From the NCBI RefSeq assembly GCF_000331575.1, contig NZ_KB223527.1, positions 841,842 through 905,841 of the forward strand: a DNA stretch of 64,000 nucleotides. The letters are read 5' to 3'. The translations under genes and the position numbers were made by a program. Shown piece by piece: positions 47,569 to 56,650 of this stretch (positions within the stretch are counted from its first letter, which is position 1; each line of letters begins with the position of its first letter). The DNA is from Calidifontibacillus oryziterrae (GTDB taxonomy: Bacteria; Bacillota; Bacilli; Bacillales; Bacillaceae_J). Under the pieces are notes generated by a model. It had not been told where the DNA came from and made no database searches. It worked only from the letters and a program-made list of their open reading frames with translations.

Positions 47569-48150
47569 TCATTCACTTGTTGATAAACTTTTAAAGCTTT
47601 GAATTACTTTTTGATAATGGTCCTTTGATACAACCGGGATTCCTTGCTTTAGCTCCTCCTGCTGGCGGCTTTCTAACTTACTGACGTCAATTTGAAAAAA
47701 GGATTGAATCACTTCCTCTGACTCTGGTTTTCCTTTATATATTGTAAGAATTCCGTCCTTTGAGATTCCAAAATAGCCATCAGCTTTTAGTAAGGGTGAA
47801 ATATCATCTACGTTTTGTTTAAAAACCATTTGTCCTTCTTGTTGATCAACTAATTGCCAGTCATGATATTGACCCCAAAAATCCTCCATTGACCAAATCG
47901 TTTCTTTAACAATTTCTTCACTAACTTCACCATCTAAATAATGTCTTTGGAGAATGACATCTATTGTCAGTGGTCCAGCCACTGTTTGCACCTCTTCAGC
48001 TGGTGATGTGCTTTGAGCTTTTGTTAACTCCCTTTCATTAATTTTAGCAGCCGTAAAATCAAATAAAACAATTATTGAAATTACGCCTATTAGTAAAAAT
48101 AATATTATTAGCTTTACGGCATGAGCTTTTTTAATTAAAGGAGCCATCAT
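47569..48150 (-). CDS. bofC: Intercompartmental signalling factor BofC
   Basis: BofC is a forespore-made protein in the intermembrane space that restrains SpoIVB and thus pro-sigmaK activation. The 193 residues have a signal/anchor segment (LIILFLLIGVISIIVLFDFTA), then a secreted domain with LTIDVILQRHYLDGEVSEE and ADGYFGISKDGILTIYKGKP. The position next to ruvA matches B. subtilis. The start follows GAGGTGAC. Confidence 0.93.
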   Translation of the reverse strand: MMAPLIKKAHAVKLIILFLLIGVISIIVLFDFTAAKINERELTKAQSTSPAEEVQTVAGPLTIDVILQRHYLDGEVSEEIVKETIWSMEDFWGQYHDWQLVDQQEGQMVFKQNVDDISPLLKADGYFGISKDGILTIYKGKPESEEVIQSFFQIDVSKLESRQQEELKQGIPVVSKDHYQKVIQSFKSLSTSE

Positions 48151-48172
48151 ATGTCACCTCGATTTTTTAATA

Positions 48173-48226
48173 TAAAAAAACTTCTATTCTGGTATCACTA
48201 TTAGTTTCACCAATGAATAGAAGTTT
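48173..48226. terminator. Terminator after the coxA-like gene
   Basis: AACTTCTATTC (48179-48189) pairs with GAATAGAAGTT (48215-48225). On the minus strand a T-run follows. Confidence 0.75.
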
Positions 48227-48330
48227 TATCCAAGTGACCTATTAAAATTTTGCATACAAATTCGAAATACATGAATTCAGACATAAAATGTCAAGAAATT
48301 GACACGAACGAATGGCGAAGATCAACTACT

Positions 48331-48945
48331 TTATCTCCCTAATTGATTCCGATTGTTGGAAATTTGTTCAAACATTTCATTGTCTACTACTACTTCGACT
48401 GCTCTACCAACTGCCATTCCTTTTACAATCTGACGAGCATTTTCTTCGACAGTCCGACGGTTATTATTGTTTGTTTTAATCACGACTAATATAGTGTTCC
48501 CATTAATAATTGCAGCTACATCATCAACACCGCCAACATGCTCAAGTCGATCTGTAATTTTTTGGGCAACAATATTGTCGTGCCCAGTATTGTATGATTT
48601 AGTTGGATTCCCATTATATGTTGTATTCAACTGGCCATGATAATTGTAGTCATTATAGCCGTAGCTGCCGCCTTGAGAATAGGCACGAGAGCGATCACCT
48701 AAATAGTCCTGTTTTATTACTTCTCCATTATCCGTGCGTACCATTATTTGATCATTAAAGCCTACATCAGTTATCCCCGAAAAGGCATTATTTCTCTGAT
48801 TATATCGAGGGTCGTGAATATCAAAATTGACTTGACCTGTTTGACCGTTGTTTATCCTATTTTGACTTTCATCATTGTCAATACTGCAACCTGCTAAAAC
48901 ACTGATTACAATAACAACTGACATTGTCGTATTAATTTTATTCAA
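48331..48945 (-). CDS. coxA: YhcN/YlaJ-family sporulation lipoprotein, CoxA-like
   Basis: This 204-residue lipoprotein has a signal peptide (VVIVISVLAGC) with the lipobox Cys near residue 20, an Asn/Tyr-rich linker, and a C-terminal YhcN/YlaJ domain with KITDRLEHVGGVDDVAAII followed by NGNTILVVIKTN. The place downstream of safA and beside bofC matches coxA (yrbB), a spore cortex protein of B. subtilis. Orthology is inferred from position because the family has several members. It is probably made in the forespore. Confidence 0.78.
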   Translation of the reverse strand: MNKINTTMSVVIVISVLAGCSIDNDESQNRINNGQTGQVNFDIHDPRYNQRNNAFSGITDVGFNDQIMVRTDNGEVIKQDYLGDRSRAYSQGGSYGYNDYNYHGQLNTTYNGNPTKSYNTGHDNIVAQKITDRLEHVGGVDDVAAIINGNTILVVIKTNNNNRRTVEENARQIVKGMAVGRAVEVVVDNEMFEQISNNRNQLGR

Positions 48946-49086
48946 AAGAAAGGCCCCCTTGCCAACATGTAAAAATAGGTAGGGTTGTCCATTAAGTGAC
49001 CGCCCATTTATATATTGGCATTTGGAGCTGTATTTTACCCCAATTTTAATTGTTTTTTTTAGGTAAAAAACAAGGTGTTTATGAGC

Positions 49087-49827
49087 TTAAAATTTTGGTG
49101 GCGCCGCTGCAAGTCTTCGCTTATGCTCTGATTGTTTATGTAACCTTTCAATAACTTGGCGATCCTTGTCAGGTACTTTTTCTCCTTTTAAATAACGATC
49201 AATCATATCATAGGTTGTACCCATTTCATTCTCATCCGTTTGTCCTTCCCAAAGACCGGCACTTGGTGCTTTTGTAATGATCTCATCTGGAACACCAAGA
49301 ACTTTGGCCATTTCTCTTACTTCCCCTTTGGTTAAATGAACAAGTGGAACTAGATCCACTCCGCCATCACCATATTTTGTAAAATAACCCGTATGCCATT
49401 CTGCCGCATTGTCCGTTCCAACAACTAAATACCGATAATTATTTGCAATTGTATATAGAGTACTCATACGAAGTCGTGCCCGCAGATTAGCATCGCCCAA
49501 TTTTGCAGTTTGTTCATTCCATTCGTCTCGATCTAGTAGGTTATTTTTTATTTGTGAAAACAACAAATTGTGAGTTTCTGTTAAATCTACAGTCATTGCT
49601 TTAATTTTTGAGCTTTCTACTACAAGCATCGCATCATTTTGATCGTTTGAATGACTTTTGCACGGCATTATTACGCCAAGCGATTGCTCCGGGAATGCTT
49701 TTACTATTAAATGGGCAACAACCGACGAATCAATTCCGCCAGATAAACCAACAATCAAACCATTTAATTTTGAAGCTTGCACTTGGTCCTGAAGCCACTT
49801 TACAAGTAGCTCGATTTTTTTTTCCAT
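49087..49827 (-). CDS. nadE: NAD+ synthase (ammonia-dependent type)
   Basis: This 246-residue enzyme adenylates nicotinate adenine dinucleotide and amidates it to NAD. The PP-loop LIVGLSGGIDSSVVAHL is near residue 26; LRARLRMSTLYTIANNYRYL and VGTDNAAEWHTGYFTKYGDGG are the substrate-binding motifs. There is no glutaminase domain. Gene order puts it next to safA and nadA-nadC-nadB, so it completes the local NAD pathway set. In B. subtilis nadE is elsewhere. Confidence 0.93.
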   Translation of the reverse strand: MEKKIELLVKWLQDQVQASKLNGLIVGLSGGIDSSVVAHLIVKAFPEQSLGVIMPCKSHSNDQNDAMLVVESSKIKAMTVDLTETHNLLFSQIKNNLLDRDEWNEQTAKLGDANLRARLRMSTLYTIANNYRYLVVGTDNAAEWHTGYFTKYGDGGVDLVPLVHLTKGEVREMAKVLGVPDEIITKAPSAGLWEGQTDENEMGTTYDMIDRYLKGEKVPDKDRQVIERLHKQSEHKRRLAAAPPKF

Positions 49828-50072
49828 TATCTCTTACTTCCTTTCAATCTGTATGTTGTTTTCCTTATTTTGTCCTTCATCCTGCTTATAATGATGACTG
49901 TTTCTGTTCTGTTGTTGTTTCTCGCAATTTGGTCATCATACTTATGCTGACCCTTTCTATATTGTTTTCTTTATATCGTACCACATTGATTATTTTTCAG
50001 ACAATTTGTTAAGGAAATATTGCGTAAAAGATGGAAGGGGCCTACTATGCTGACAGAAAAAAATTTATTAAA

Positions 50073-50278
50073 GAACAAAAGCTATAGACGCCCTGATTAG
50101 CGACGTATAAACTAAGAGCGCATCGACTGAGATAAACAAAACACGTCGAGGGACGAGTCGATGTTGACTTATCGCAAAAGAGATGAGCGAAGTTTACTAG
50201 TCGCTGGGCGCTGGAGCTTGACGACTACTCTCTGTGCTATAGTATTTATCCACAGGATCAAATTGTATAATTTCCTAA
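50073..50278 (+). repeat. Interspersed element A, copy 3 (full)
   Basis: This is a near copy of the elements at 42.5 and 52.4 kb, with a GCGCCC-to-ACGCCC change (50088-50093) in the outer arm and GGGCGC at 50206-50211. CATCGACT and AGTCGATG are intact. It lies upstream of nadE and just downstream of safA. The 245 bp between nadE and this copy hold nothing recognised. Confidence 0.93.
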
Positions 50279-50280
50279 AC

Positions 50281-50316
50281 AAAAATAAAGGCGGCTTCAT
50301 TCGAAACCACCCTTTA
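50281..50316 (-). terminator. Terminator after safA
   Basis: AAAGGCGGCTT pairs with AAACCACCCTTT with two mismatches; on the minus strand a T-rich tail follows. Confidence 0.65.
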
Positions 50317-50321
50317 CATTT

Positions 50322-52214
50322 TTACCAATCCTCATTTTCATCTTCATAATTTTCTTCTACTTCATCTTCTTCTCTTAATGGTGCTGCTTCATATCCAGGC
50401 ATTGTTCCATACCCTGCTGGGGCTGCTCCGTATCCAGGCATCGACCCATAGCCCGCAGGGGTTGCTCCGTATCCAGGCATTGCTCCATAACCGGATGGGG
50501 CTGCTCCGTATCCAGGCATTGCTCCATACCCTGCTGGGGCTGCTCCGTATCCTGGAATCGACCCATAGCCCGCAGGGGTTGCTCCGTATCCAGGCATTGC
50601 TCCATAACCGGATGGGGCTGCTCCGTATCCAGACATTGCTCCATAGCCCGCTGGGGCTGCTCCGTATCCAGGCATCGCTCCATAACCGGATGGGGCTACT
50701 CCGTATCCAGGCATTGCTCCATAGCCCGCAGGTGCGGCTCCGTATCCTGGCATCGCTCCATAGCCCGCAGGTGCGGCTCCGTATCCAGACATCGACCCAT
50801 CGCTCGCAGGAGTAGCTCCGTAAGGAGTTGCTTGAGGACCCCCATCGCAACCACAATCTCCACCAGAAGCAGGCATTTGCATTTGTGGGATAGGAGAAAT
50901 CCCTGGATAGCCTTGAAGATTATCTTCATCATCAGCATCATATATAGCAGGACTTACAGCTGTTGGAAACCCTTGTTGAACTCCGCCCTGTGGTGTGCCT
51001 ATTGGAACTCCTGAAGGAGCTGGACCATATGGAATACCACTAATCGGTGTTGGGCCACAACCACAATTATATATATTCGGATGTTGCATTTGTGGCATCA
51101 TCGTCGGTACAGCTTGAGGCTGCATCATTCCATAAGGATTCATAGCTTCAGGCATTTCTCCTAATTCTCCTAAATCATCTTCTTCAACAGCAGGACTAAC
51201 AGCAGTTGACGTAGAACCAGGCTCAGTGCCATAAGGAAGTCCATCTGGAGCAAAACCTGGCTGAGTGCCATAAGGAACTCCTGCTGCGGCGAAACCTGGC
51301 TGAGTGCCATAAGGAACTCCATCTGCGGCGAAACCTGGCTGAGCGCCATAAAGAACTCCATCTGCGGCGAAACCTGGCTGAGCGCCATAAGGAACTCCTG
51401 CTGGGGCGAAACCTGGCTGAGCGCCATAAGGAACTCCTGCTGCGGCGAAACCTGGCTGAGCGCCATAAGGAACTCCTATTGGCTGTGTCTGTGCTATTGG
51501 TAATCCTTGATAAGGACCCGGATGAAATCCAAATGGTAATCCGCTACCAGGTAATAATCCCGTAACAGGAATACAATATTGCGGGTACATTGCTGTTGGT
51601 GAAATTGTTGGCATCGGTTGGGCAGGTATCATCGGATCTTCCGCTTCTTCATCAAGGAATTTTGGAATGTCATCTTTTACACCTGCAATCTCCTTTGGCG
51701 GTTCCTGTTCTGGTGCTGATTTAATTTTTATTGGTGCAGCCTCTGGAGTTGGCATATAAGGGACAGTCGGATAAGTAGGAATGTTAAAGGTATAATTATA
51801 CATTTGCTGTTGTACATGTAAATCAACGTCAAGTGGCTCCTCTTTTACAGGTACTTGAGGTGCAGGTGGTACTGGTGGCATTACTGGCATCTCTTTTTTC
51901 GGCGGAACTGGGGCAACCGGCATTTCCTTTTTCGGTGGTGCCGGAGCTACTGGCATTTCCTTTTTCGGTGGTGCCGGAGCTACTGGCATTTCCTTCATTG
52001 GTGGGATTGGAGTTGGTTGCACTGGCATTTCTTTTGGAACTTCATTTTTCTTAACTGGAACGCTACCTGTAGGAACTTTAATTTTCATACCAGGCATAAT
52101 CATATCTGGATTACTTAACTGAGTATTCACGTTCTTTAATTCTTGGAAATCAACACCATACTTTTGAGCTATTTTCCAAAGCGTATCCCCTTTTTGAACA
52201 ATATGAATCTTCAC
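50322..52214 (-). CDS. safA: Spore coat assembly protein SafA, repeat-expanded
   Basis: SafA is the morphogenetic hub of the inner coat. This 630-residue version starts with a LysM domain ([20 protein letters not shown], residues 1-47) that binds peptidoglycan at the cortex. A proline/lysine segment with repeated [11 protein letters not shown] follows, then seven 13-residue [15 protein letters not shown] units (around residues 245-335), a Cys-containing central part, and ten 13-residue [17 protein letters not shown] units (around 485-615). An acidic tail closes the protein. The B. subtilis protein is about 387 residues. Repeat variation implies slippage or unequal recombination. Confidence 0.93.
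   Translation of the reverse strand: MKIHIVQKGDTLWKIAQKYGVDFQELKNVNTQLSNPDMIMPGMKIKVPTGSVPVKKNEVPKEMPVQPTPIPPMKEMPVAPAPPKKEMPVAPAPPKKEMPVAPVPPKKEMPVMPPVPPAPQVPVKEEPLDVDLHVQQQMYNYTFNIPTYPTVPYMPTPEAAPIKIKSAPEQEPPKEIAGVKDDIPKFLDEEAEDPMIPAQPMPTISPTAMYPQYCIPVTGLLPGSGLPFGFHPGPYQGLPIAQTQPIGVPYGAQPGFAAAGVPYGAQPGFAPAGVPYGAQPGFAADGVLYGAQPGFAADGVPYGTQPGFAAAGVPYGTQPGFAPDGLPYGTEPGSTSTAVSPAVEEDDLGELGEMPEAMNPYGMMQPQAVPTMMPQMQHPNIYNCGCGPTPISGIPYGPAPSGVPIGTPQGGVQQGFPTAVSPAIYDADDEDNLQGYPGISPIPQMQMPASGGDCGCDGGPQATPYGATPASDGSMSGYGAAPAGYGAMPGYGAAPAGYGAMPGYGVAPSGYGAMPGYGAAPAGYGAMSGYGAAPSGYGAMPGYGATPAGYGSIPGYGAAPAGYGAMPGYGAAPSGYGAMPGYGATPAGYGSMPGYGAAPAGYGTMPGYEAAPLREEDEVEENYEDENEDW
50375..50792 (-). repeat. 39-bp coding tandem repeat in safA (GYG units)
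   Basis: Ten units of 39 bp encode GYG(A)xP(A/S)GYG(A)MP. Higher-order blocks of three units (117 bp) recur, seen as the [20 protein letters not shown] pattern occurring twice. The frame is strictly kept. Confidence 0.92.
51207..51477 (-). repeat. 39-bp coding tandem repeat in safA (PYGAQPGF units)
   Basis: Seven units of 39 bp encode [13 protein letters not shown], with the last diverged ([13 protein letters not shown]). The unit length equals that of the GYG block but the motif differs. Confidence 0.9.
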
Positions 52215-52365
52215 GGTTGCTTCTACCTCCTCAGGAAAAGTCTTTACTATTATATGGGCTTATAGGCAAAATGCTACCTTTATTTCTTCGTAATACTTTA
52301 TGCTTTTAAAAATTAGAATATGAAAAAATTAATAGGATAGAGCAAATTTCAAGCTTATTCCACAA

Positions 52366-52560
52366 GAACAAAAGCTATAGGCGCCCTGATTAGCGACGTA
52401 TAAACTAAGAGCGCATCGACTGAGATAAACAAAACACGTCGAGGGACGAGTCGATGTTGACTTATCGCAAAAGAGATGAGCGAAGTTTACTAGTCGCTGG
52501 GCGCTTGCGCTGGACGACTACTCTCTGTGCCATAGTATTTATCCATAGGATCAAATTTTT
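52366..52560 (+). repeat. Interspersed element A, copy 4 (full)
   Basis: This near-identical copy has GCGCCC at 52381-52386 and GGGCGC at 52499-52504, with all inner arms intact. Together with copy 3 it flanks safA as a direct repeat. It lies upstream of safA and downstream of nadA. Confidence 0.93.
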
Positions 52561-52574
52561 TAATTTCTTAAAAA

Positions 52575-52620
52575 CAAAAAAAAAGACCCTATTCAATTAC
52601 ATTCACTTGAATAGAGTCCA
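52575..52620 (-). terminator. Terminator after nadA
   Basis: GACCCTATTCAA (52585-52596) pairs with TTGAATAGAGTC (52607-52618) with one mismatch; a T-run follows on the minus strand. Confidence 0.85.
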
Positions 52621-52661
52621 ACTTGAGTATTTTGTTTAATATCCATATACATCAGGTGAAC

Positions 52662-53771
52662 TTAAGCTCGTTCTAGCATTTTGTTCAAGGCGTGAATTGC
52701 ATCTTTAGCCGTTTGTTCATCGACCGAAATATTACTAATTTCTTCAGCTCGATCAATTGATTCTAATGCCCACAATAAATGAGGCAAATCAATTCTATTC
52801 ATCGTCAAGCATGGACACATTTGAGGATTTAAAGAAATGATTTCCTTATCTGAATGCTGATCAATAATTCGCTTAACAAGATTCATCTCGGTTCCAATTG
52901 CCCATTTACTCCCTGCAGGTGCATTAGCGATTTTATCAATAATATATTTTGTTGAACCATTATAATCTGAAGCCTGTACAACCTCATACGTACATTCAGG
53001 ATGGACAATAATATTCATCTCTGGTCTAGTTTTTCGAATTTCAGCAATATTTTCAACCGTAAAGTTTTCATGAACAGAGCAATGTCCCTTCCATAAAATT
53101 ACCTTCACATCTTGAAGTTCACCATCAAATTCAAATTGTTCATTAACAGGATCCCATACGGCCATTTGCTCAAGTGGTATTCCTAAAGCCGCTGCTGTAT
53201 TACGTCCTAAATGCTGATCAGGCAAAAATAACAATCGTTCTTTTTGTGTAAACGCCCACTCGATCATTTTTTTGGCATTTGAAGAAGTTACAGTCGCGCC
53301 ACCATTTCGTCCACAGAATGCTTTAATGGCAGCAGTGGAGTTAACATATGTTAACGGTAAAACCGTATCGCCAAACGTATCTTGAATAACCTTCCATGCT
53401 CGTTCAGTTTGATGAATATCAGCCATATCCGCCATTGAACAGCCAGCTCTCATATCCGGTAAAATGACAATTTGATCATGTCTCGTTAAAATATCAGCTG
53501 TCTCTGCCATAAAATGAACACCACAAAACACAATATATTCAGCTTTCTCATTTTTCGCAGCTAATTGCGCCAACTGTAAAGAATCACCTGTAGCATCAGC
53601 AAATTGAACGACTTCATCCTTTTGATAATGATGACATGGTAGGAATAATCGTTCACCAAATTTCCCCTTTATTTCGCGGACACGTTGTTCCATTTCCTTC
53701 ACATTCATTTTCTTATAGTGCTCAGGAATAGATACGTTTTTCTCGGATGTCAGTAAATCAAAAACTCCCAC
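52662..53771 (-). CDS. nadA: Quinolinate synthase NadA
   Basis: NadA condenses iminoaspartate with dihydroxyacetone phosphate to quinolinate and holds a 4Fe-4S cluster. The 369 residues include [22 protein letters not shown], the [13 protein letters not shown] and [12 protein letters not shown] segments, and [12 protein letters not shown] near the end, all with candidate Cys ligands. A GTG start overlaps the nadC stop by one base, which indicates coupling. Confidence 0.97.
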   Translation of the reverse strand: MGVFDLLTSEKNVSIPEHYKKMNVKEMEQRVREIKGKFGERLFLPCHHYQKDEVVQFADATGDSLQLAQLAAKNEKAEYIVFCGVHFMAETADILTRHDQIVILPDMRAGCSMADMADIHQTERAWKVIQDTFGDTVLPLTYVNSTAAIKAFCGRNGGATVTSSNAKKMIEWAFTQKERLLFLPDQHLGRNTAAALGIPLEQMAVWDPVNEQFEFDGELQDVKVILWKGHCSVHENFTVENIAEIRKTRPEMNIIVHPECTYEVVQASDYNGSTKYIIDKIANAPAGSKWAIGTEMNLVKRIIDQHSDKEIISLNPQMCPCLTMNRIDLPHLLWALESIDRAEEISNISVDEQTAKDAIHALNKMLERA

Positions 53772-54613
53772 TATTTTATTCCCCCTTCAAGATTAAAGCT
53801 TATATCCAATGCTGCAACAGAGTGTGTTAGCATTCCTAATGAAATATAATCCACCTTCGTATCACGATATAAGCCAATTGTCTCTAAAGTAAGTCCACCA
53901 GAAATTTCAGTAATAATCCCATCTGGTACAAGCTTAACTAGATTTGTAACTTCCTCTGGTGAGCGATTATCAAACATAATAATGTCAGCATTAGCTTCAA
54001 TTGCTTCGATTACTTGATCCATTGATTCCGTTTCAACTTCAATTTTAACCATATGACCTACTTGTGAGCGAACTTTTTCAACTGCTGCCTTAATACTCCC
54101 CGCAAACGTAATATGATTATCTTTAATCATAACACCATCATATAAGCCAAAACGATGATTATAGCCCCCACCACAGCAAACGGCATATTTTTCAAACATT
54201 CTAAGTCCAGGTAAAGTCTTCCTAGTATCACAAATTCTTGTGTGATCACTATTTAAAGCTTTTACTGCTTCATTCGTTAACGTGGCTATACCACTCATAC
54301 GTTGCACTAAATTTAAAATGACTCGTTCCCCACTTAAAAGATAACGAACAGGTCCCTCTACTGTTGCAATCAATTCCCCTTTTTTTACGCAGTCTCCATC
54401 TTTTTTATAAAATGTAACCTTTATCGAAGGGTCAAATAACCGGTACGCTTCTTCGATAATTTCTAGACCAGCGATAATCCCATCTTTTTTTACTAAAAAT
54501 GCTCCTTTACTTACTTCATCAATTGGAAAAATAAGTTCGCTAGTTAAATCTGTTTCTCCTAGGTCTTCAATAAAAAATTCTTGCAAGTGTTTGCGGAGCT
54601 TTATTTTATTCAT
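53771..54613 (-). CDS. nadC: Quinolinate phosphoribosyltransferase NadC
   Basis: NadC converts quinolinate and PRPP to nicotinate mononucleotide with loss of CO2. The 280-residue protein has [42 protein letters not shown] near residues 150-172, and [13 protein letters not shown]. It is middle in nadB-nadC-nadA. Confidence 0.97.
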   Translation of the reverse strand: MNKIKLRKHLQEFFIEDLGETDLTSELIFPIDEVSKGAFLVKKDGIIAGLEIIEEAYRLFDPSIKVTFYKKDGDCVKKGELIATVEGPVRYLLSGERVILNLVQRMSGIATLTNEAVKALNSDHTRICDTRKTLPGLRMFEKYAVCCGGGYNHRFGLYDGVMIKDNHITFAGSIKAAVEKVRSQVGHMVKIEVETESMDQVIEAIEANADIIMFDNRSPEEVTNLVKLVPDGIITEISGGLTLETIGLYRDTKVDYISLGMLTHSVAALDISFNLEGGIK

Positions 54614-54765
54614 TCTTCATTCAACACCTCTTACTTTTTTTACTTTGGTCAATGTTCTATATATTGTTGATTTTGCCAAGAACGTACGCTTTCCGCCTTG
54701 CAGAGCGAGAGGAACGTTCCCTACAAACAACTGAATTGTATTATAAAATATTTATGCAATCCTTA
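54614..54765. other. nadB-nadC gap with remnant repeat
   Basis: This 152-bp gap holds no gene. It includes a GC-rich patch (54681-54725) with the palindrome ggaacgttcc at 54711-54720. This may be an old repeat remnant. Gaps inside nad operons are usually shorter. Confidence 0.45.
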
Positions 54766-56328
54766 TTAATGAGTCGCATAAACATGTGATGCCAAATTAC
54801 GAATGAGTTTACGTTTTCCCCATTCATTTTTTTCAAATGGATAATCAGCTCGAAAGTGTCCACCCCTACTCTCTTCTCTCATAAGCGCAGACGTTGTAAT
54901 GAGCCAACTAGCTTGAAGCATATTTACTATAATAATTTCATCCTCTGACAAGTCCTCAGAAATTGTTACATATTCATTTGGCAAAAATTGTTCCAACCAT
55001 CTTTTTGCAAAATTCAATCCTTCTTCAGTTCGGACAATACCTGTATATTTCATCATGAGTGCTCTAATTTGATCTTTTGTTGGAAGCACTGATCGTTTGC
55101 TTTCCCTTATTGTCATAGAAGAATCTATAGGTATTTCGAACATTTTTACATGATGGCGATTACATAACAGATGATTAGCAAGCTCGTTCGCAAATACAAT
55201 TCCTTCTAACAGAGAATTGCTAGCTAACCGATTTGCCCCGTGAACACCTGTACATGCAACTTCTCCAATTGCATATAAGTTTTCTACAGAGGTTTGACCT
55301 TGTTGATTCACCTCAACGCCGCCCATATGAAAATGAGCTCCGGGAACAACTGGTATTCTGCCATCATCTATCCTGATGCCATATTGTTCACACATTTGAG
55401 TTATTGTAGGGAAGCGGCTAGGAAAATCGTCGATCATAGAAATATCTAGAAATACTTGCTCACCTCTTAGAACGGCCTGATTAATTTCTCGAGAGACAAC
55501 ATCTCGTGGCGCTAAATCTTTTTGAGGATGGACTCCATCCATTAGACGCTTCCCGCTATTTGTAACAAGGATCGCACCTTCACCGCGCACCGCTTCGGAA
55601 ATTAATCCTTTAACATCTCCGTTTACGTAAAGCATTGTAGGGTGAAACTGAACAAACTCTAAATCTACTAAATCAGCTCCGGCACGATACGCCATAGCCA
55701 TACCGTCGCCTGTAATTGTCACATCATTGGATGTAAATAAAAACAAGCCCCCACAACCACCTGCAGCAAGAATTGTATTTTTCGCATATAAGTTTTTTAA
55801 CTTACCAGAATTTGTTCTAACTTTTACCCCAAAACATTGCTGATCTTTAACAAGTAAATCAACAGCCATCTCATCTTCAACGATTTGAACTGTTGATTTT
55901 AACCGATTTAGCATAAACTGTACAAGTGCTCTTCCGGTAGCATCACCGCCAGCATGTAAGATTCTTCTTTTTCCATGGGCACCCTCTTGACCAAGAACAA
56001 CATTCCCTTGATCATCCTTGTCAAACTTCATTCCTTGATCGATCATCTTTCGAAGTAGTATTGGGCCTTTTTGAACCAATGTCTGAACGGCTTCTTCACT
56101 GTTATGATCATTACCGGCAATCATCGTGTCGATGAAATGATTCCGCCAATGATCGCACCTTGAGAAAGCTGCAGCAACACCGCCTTGAGCATAGCTTGAA
56201 TTGCTATCTTCTTTTTTCGACTTTGTGATAACAATCACATTCAAATCTCTACTTAATCGATCTGCTGCGACTAATGCCGCAATTCCACTTCCAATAATGA
56301 CAACATCTGCAACATCTGTCTGAGTCAT
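54766..56328 (-). CDS. nadB: L-aspartate oxidase NadB
   Basis: NadB oxidises L-aspartate to iminoaspartate with FAD. The 520 residues begin with the FAD-binding VVIIGSGIAALVAADRL, then SYAQGGVAAAF, LEFVQFHPTML and the GGVEVNQQGQTSVENLYAIGE segment, and end in the helical cap. It is the first gene of the nadBCA operon. ATG at 56328 follows GTGGGGG. Read-through from the divergent nifS promoter region is not expected. Confidence 0.97.
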   Translation of the reverse strand: MTQTDVADVVIIGSGIAALVAADRLSRDLNVIVITKSKKEDSNSSYAQGGVAAAFSRCDHWRNHFIDTMIAGNDHNSEEAVQTLVQKGPILLRKMIDQGMKFDKDDQGNVVLGQEGAHGKRRILHAGGDATGRALVQFMLNRLKSTVQIVEDEMAVDLLVKDQQCFGVKVRTNSGKLKNLYAKNTILAAGGCGGLFLFTSNDVTITGDGMAMAYRAGADLVDLEFVQFHPTMLYVNGDVKGLISEAVRGEGAILVTNSGKRLMDGVHPQKDLAPRDVVSREINQAVLRGEQVFLDISMIDDFPSRFPTITQMCEQYGIRIDDGRIPVVPGAHFHMGGVEVNQQGQTSVENLYAIGEVACTGVHGANRLASNSLLEGIVFANELANHLLCNRHHVKMFEIPIDSSMTIRESKRSVLPTKDQIRALMMKYTGIVRTEEGLNFAKRWLEQFLPNEYVTISEDLSEDEIIIVNMLQASWLITTSALMREESRGGHFRADYPFEKNEWGKRKLIRNLASHVYATH

Positions 56329-56376
56329 TAACTGGAACCCCCACATCTTACCAAAATCGGTTTATTAAAACGCTAT

Positions 56377-56418
56377 TGTCTTGACACCTATCTTTACATA
56401 TATTTAAATTAATGACAA
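56377..56418 (-). promoter_or_regulatory. Putative nadB promoter and operator-like repeat
   Basis: On the minus strand TTGTCA (56413-56418) is 16 bp from TAAAGA (56391-56396). Just downstream is TGTCTTGACA (56377-56386), an inverted TGTC/GACA pair. The same GACA half-sites recur on the nifS side. A NadR site is inferred, not proven. Confidence 0.45.
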
Positions 56419-56573
56419 GACTTTTTTATACTTCTAGATAGGATAACGTTATGAAAGAATTAAAGTATAAATAAGGACATCCGTTGTTTCCAATGGGAAC
56501 GGAAAACAGTGCTTTTCAATTACAACTTTGCTTTATGTAGTATCCTTGTCTGCAATATTTTTCAGACACAAAA

Positions 56574-56621
56574 TTGACACATATATTAAATTTATTGTAT
56601 AGACAAAGTTGACATTTGTCA
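56574..56621 (+). promoter_or_regulatory. Promoter of nifS-nadR with a TGACA/TGTCA palindrome
   Basis: TTGACA (56574-56579) and TATAGA (56598-56603) are 18 bp apart. TGACATTTGTCA (56610-56621), an inverted TGACA/TGTCA pair, lies at the expected transcription start. A repressor bound there would block transcription. NadR is the obvious candidate since it is encoded in the operon. Confidence 0.55.
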
Positions 56622-56650
56622 CTATTAAAATACTGTAGGAGTTGAAGTTA

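Noticed and set aside
50161..50349. Plus-strand frame starting MLTYRKRDERSLLVAG
   Set aside because: It falls in element A and recurs almost unchanged at 52454, so the repeat explains it; it has no good ribosome site.
50375..50856. Long open frames on both strands across safA repeats
   Set aside because: Regular 39-bp repeats keep all frames open; only the SafA frame has a LysM start and ribosome site.
51170..51466. [13 protein letters not shown] repeat frame in safA
   Set aside because: Shadow frame of the [11 protein letters not shown] block on the same strand.
52454..52639. Second copy of the MLTYRKRDERSLLVAG frame
   Set aside because: Same reason; it tracks the repeat rather than a gene.
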